From FEN-987 sp964598845 (GTDB lineage: Archaea > Thermoproteota > Bathyarchaeia > 40CM-2-53-6): 64,000 nt of DNA. Below are positions 62,384 to 64,000 of this stretch, one piece after another. Where the stretch lies: positions 62,001 to 126,000 of the forward strand of contig CAZRDM010000001.1 in assembly GCA_964598845.1 (NCBI GenBank). The letters run 5' to 3'. The translations under genes and the position numbers were made by a program. The notes below the pieces were generated by a model. The model made no database searches. It was not told the origin of the DNA and saw only the letters and a list, made by a program, of their open reading frames with translations. How positions within the stretch are numbered: the stretch's first letter is position 1; every line of letters starts with the position of its first letter.

Positions 62384-62819
62384 AACATAGGCACTTTTCT
62401 TGCAGTTATCTGTGGAAGGATTTAAAATATTACGTATGGACTGCTGCACGGGCTTTCCATGGCAAATTGCGCACAGGAAGTCCGTCAGTCAAGAGACCAA
62501 GATATCTGAGCCAAACTTTCGAAGGCAGAACAAAAAGACGGGGAAAACAAACAGGTTAGTGCGGAGCGGTTGAAAACCGCCCTTCTGGCACAACTGGAAG
62601 AGCCCTTTATGCTTGGTATTCTGTAGCTGCACTCTCAGCTCGAACGTCTTCTCCTGCGATCTTCATCTTAACTTTGCGCTTCTTCGCCAACCCGTTTCAC
62701 CCCCGTTCCCTGTCACATTGGATTTGTGAGGCGTGCGTAGGCACCGCGGAACTATTTAAGTGGGCTTGGAGAAAAAATAAGAAGGGGACAATCTTCTACA
62801 TTTCCACCAGGGAGAACTA
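62384..62819. other. intergenic stretch, no supported gene apart from promoters
   Basis: Holds the operon promoter at 62421-62430 and ACTATTTAAG at 62751-62760, a likely TATA box for the plus-strand gene at 62820. A 27-codon minus frame at 62607-62690 (MAKKRKVKMKIAGED onward) is too short to support. No tRNA or repeat was found. Confidence 0.5.
62421..62430 (-). promoter_or_regulatory. TATA box of the four-gene membrane operon
   Basis: ATATTTTAAA on the minus strand, about 41 bases before ATG 62383, so the transcript would start near 62400 with a short leader. It excludes the GTG 62449 start of the first gene. Confidence 0.5.
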
Positions 62820-63056
62820 GTGTCAAGAGCTTTGGAACCGGGTAGGAAGAGACGCCTTACGCGAAGCGTCAAGATCAGTTCAGACATGTACGAGAGATTG
62901 GTTAGTCTCCAAGGGTTTCTCCAGTTGAAGGAGAGGCGGAAGCGGAGCATGGACGAGCTGATCGAGTTTATTCTATCGTTCGTTCCGGATATGGAGATCG
63001 ATGTGGACGAGAATTTTTACATAGTACAAAGCAGACCAAGAAAGCAGGGTGTCTAA
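62820..63056 (+). CDS. small basic protein, possible ribbon-helix-helix type
   Basis: The protein has 78 residues from GTG 62820, with CAGGGAGA upstream. RKRRLTRSVKISSDMYERLV, SLQGFLQLKERRKRSMDELI and EFILSFVPDMEIDVDENFY look like a basic strand, two helices and an acidic tail, as in ribbon-helix-helix regulators. No antitoxin partner is next to it. A TATA-like ACTATTTAAG at 62751-62760 gives a start near 62785. It is followed by 250 bases without a gene. Confidence 0.55.
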   Translation: MSRALEPGRKRRLTRSVKISSDMYERLVSLQGFLQLKERRKRSMDELIEFILSFVPDMEIDVDENFYIVQSRPRKQGV

Positions 63057-63308
63057 TCAGCGAAAGATCGGCCATTCCATTCGCATTCAAAGAATAGGAG
63101 TCACTTTCACGCTCAAAGACAGATGAAATGCATAGTTCTATTCGCAAGCGTCCCACACAATCGCAATTGAGCGGATCAGCCGATGTAGGGTTCAAACGCG
63201 AATGCGACGAACTGTTTTTCCCAGAGTACTGAAGAAGATGTCATAAGCAAGAGGAGGTATCCTTCCCAGCTCTCGTCGTCAGAGTTGAGCGTGGTCCGGG
63301 GGTCAGCG

Positions 63309-64000
63309 ATGCCACTTAGAGTGTACGATTCCTTCTTGAGACGAATGGAGACTCTTACCCCTTCACGGGATGGCACTCTGAGGGTCTTTGTGTGCGGACC
63401 TACAGTGTACGATTACGCTCACCTTGGCCATGCCAGAACTTACATTTCCTTTGACATAATCCTCCGCTACCTGACATTTCTGGGCCACAAAGTCCGGTAT
63501 CTCATGAATATCACCGATATAGCAGAAAGCATTGTAAAGCGAGCCGCGGAGCTGAAAAGAGACCCATTTGACATCGCAAGGGAATACGAGAAAGCGTTCC
63601 TCGAGGACATGGAATCTCTGCGGATAACTAATGTAGAGCGATACGAGAGGGCGTCCGCGTATATTCCTGAAATGATCGCTCAGGTCAAAGGTCTAATGAA
63701 CAAGGGGGTCGCTTATGAAACCGAAACGGGCGTATATTTCGAAGTCAAGAAGTTTCCGAAGTTCGGTCAACTCTCAGGGCAGAGTCAAGAAGAACTTGGC
63801 CTAAGGCGCCTCGAACTTTGTTCTTCTAAGAGGAACGCTGAAGATTTCTCTCTATGGAGGAGATACGAACGAGGACTCGGCTGGGATTCTCCGTGGGGTT
63901 ACGGTCGGCCGGGTTGGCATATCGAGGATACAGCCATATCCATGACCAATTTTGGTGAGACATACGACATACATTGCGGCGCTTCAGAACTCATATTCCC
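63309..64000 (+). CDS. cysS: cysteinyl-tRNA synthetase, 3' partial
   Basis: The N-terminal 230 residues run to the window edge. LRVFVCGPTVYDYAHLGHAR near residue 29 contains the first zinc Cys and the HIGH-type signature (HLGH); YLMNITDIAESIVKRAAELK, then FLEDMESLRITNVERYERAS follow. WGYGRPGWHIEDTAISMTNF has Asp where most relatives have Cys as a second zinc ligand (WHIECSAM). The last residues, YDIHCGASELIF, lead to the next zinc region. The start ATG 63309 fits the family; a TTG 24 bases upstream is in frame. Confidence 0.93.
   Translation, partial: MPLRVYDSFLRRMETLTPSRDGTLRVFVCGPTVYDYAHLGHARTYISFDIILRYLTFLGHKVRYLMNITDIAESIVKRAAELKRDPFDIAREYEKAFLEDMESLRITNVERYERASAYIPEMIAQVKGLMNKGVAYETETGVYFEVKKFPKFGQLSGQSQEELGLRRLELCSSKRNAEDFSLWRRYERGLGWDSPWGYGRPGWHIEDTAISMTNFGETYDIHCGASELIF

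Noticed and set aside
62560..62640. Possible tRNA or small RNA around GAGCGGTTGAAAACCGCCC
   Set aside because: A short GCGGTT/AACCGC hairpin exists, but no acceptor stem, T-loop or anticodon arrangement follows.
62607..62690. 27-residue basic peptide MAKKRKVKMKIAGED onward on the minus strand
   Set aside because: Too short, TTG start, no ribosome site and no recognised family. The likeness to a nuclear localisation signal is a coincidence of Lys/Arg content.

Overview
The window reads as a scaffold from an archaeon of the TACK group, probably outside the Crenarchaeota (Thaumarchaeota, Aigarchaeota or Bathyarchaeia-like). Evidence: both PolD subunits (absent from Crenarchaeota) occur with an Elf1-type elongation factor, Alba, Sec61-beta, Orc1/Cdc6, a PAC2 protein and the F420 genes cofC/cofD. 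Many genes start with TTG or GTG, and several have a TATA-like box 25-30 bases before the likely transcript start. Placement is inference; no rRNA or tRNA gene was seen. A 100-N scaffold gap at 8978-9077 shows a draft assembly, so some single frameshifts may be sequence errors.

Layout. 1-7.3 kb: transporters and small enzymes (VIT/CCC1, LysE, HAD, M20 peptidase, PPOX protein, Tyr-rich peptide, MFS). 7.3-15.4 kb: a broken xanthine/CO-dehydrogenase-type large subunit, an intact lipoamide dehydrogenase, a broken NUDIX gene, then an SsnA-like amidohydrolase, a hydantoinase/allantoinase-like enzyme and a MocA-like protein, which look like an eroded purine or hydantoin catabolic locus. 15.4-25 kb: Ca-type P-ATPase, VTT/DedA protein, hydroxyacyl-CoA dehydrogenase, P1 peptidase, CFI-box membrane protein, an aminotransferase remnant, a MOT1-type molybdate permease and Alba. 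25.2-36 kb: a molybdenum/tungsten island with moaA, tupCBA, modE, two moeA paralogues (one fused to a periplasmic-binding-like domain), a MoaD-like protein and a tungsten aldehyde:ferredoxin oxidoreductase. A ModE-like operator lies in the tupA/modE divergent promoter region. 36-39.6 kb: TrmO and MoeB remnants, then intact lipB and lipA flanking the fused stubs of a 2-oxoacid dehydrogenase operon.

39.6-48.5 kb: regulators, ZPR1-like protein, beta-lactamase-fold nuclease-like protein, Sec61-beta, a glyA interrupted by a hairpin-forming insert, cofC-cofD, an ECF S-component and a PAC2 protein. 48.2-58.1 kb is a replication locus: PolD large subunit, Elf1, a palindrome array, two winged-helix proteins, a predicted oriC with three ORB-like sites, Orc1/Cdc6, a DUF99 protein and PolD small subunit. 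58.2-62.4 kb: a single-domain KaiC-like ATPase and a convergent four-gene membrane operon of unknown function (first gene DUF6754-like), the best candidate here for an undescribed system. 62.8-64 kb: a small basic protein and the start of cysS.

A recurring theme is gene decay: at least eight genes are broken or are stubs, while replication, F420 and Mo/W genes are intact. The lipoamide dehydrogenase stub has lost its FAD-binding Asp and catalytic His, so at least that loss is real mutation and not assembly error.
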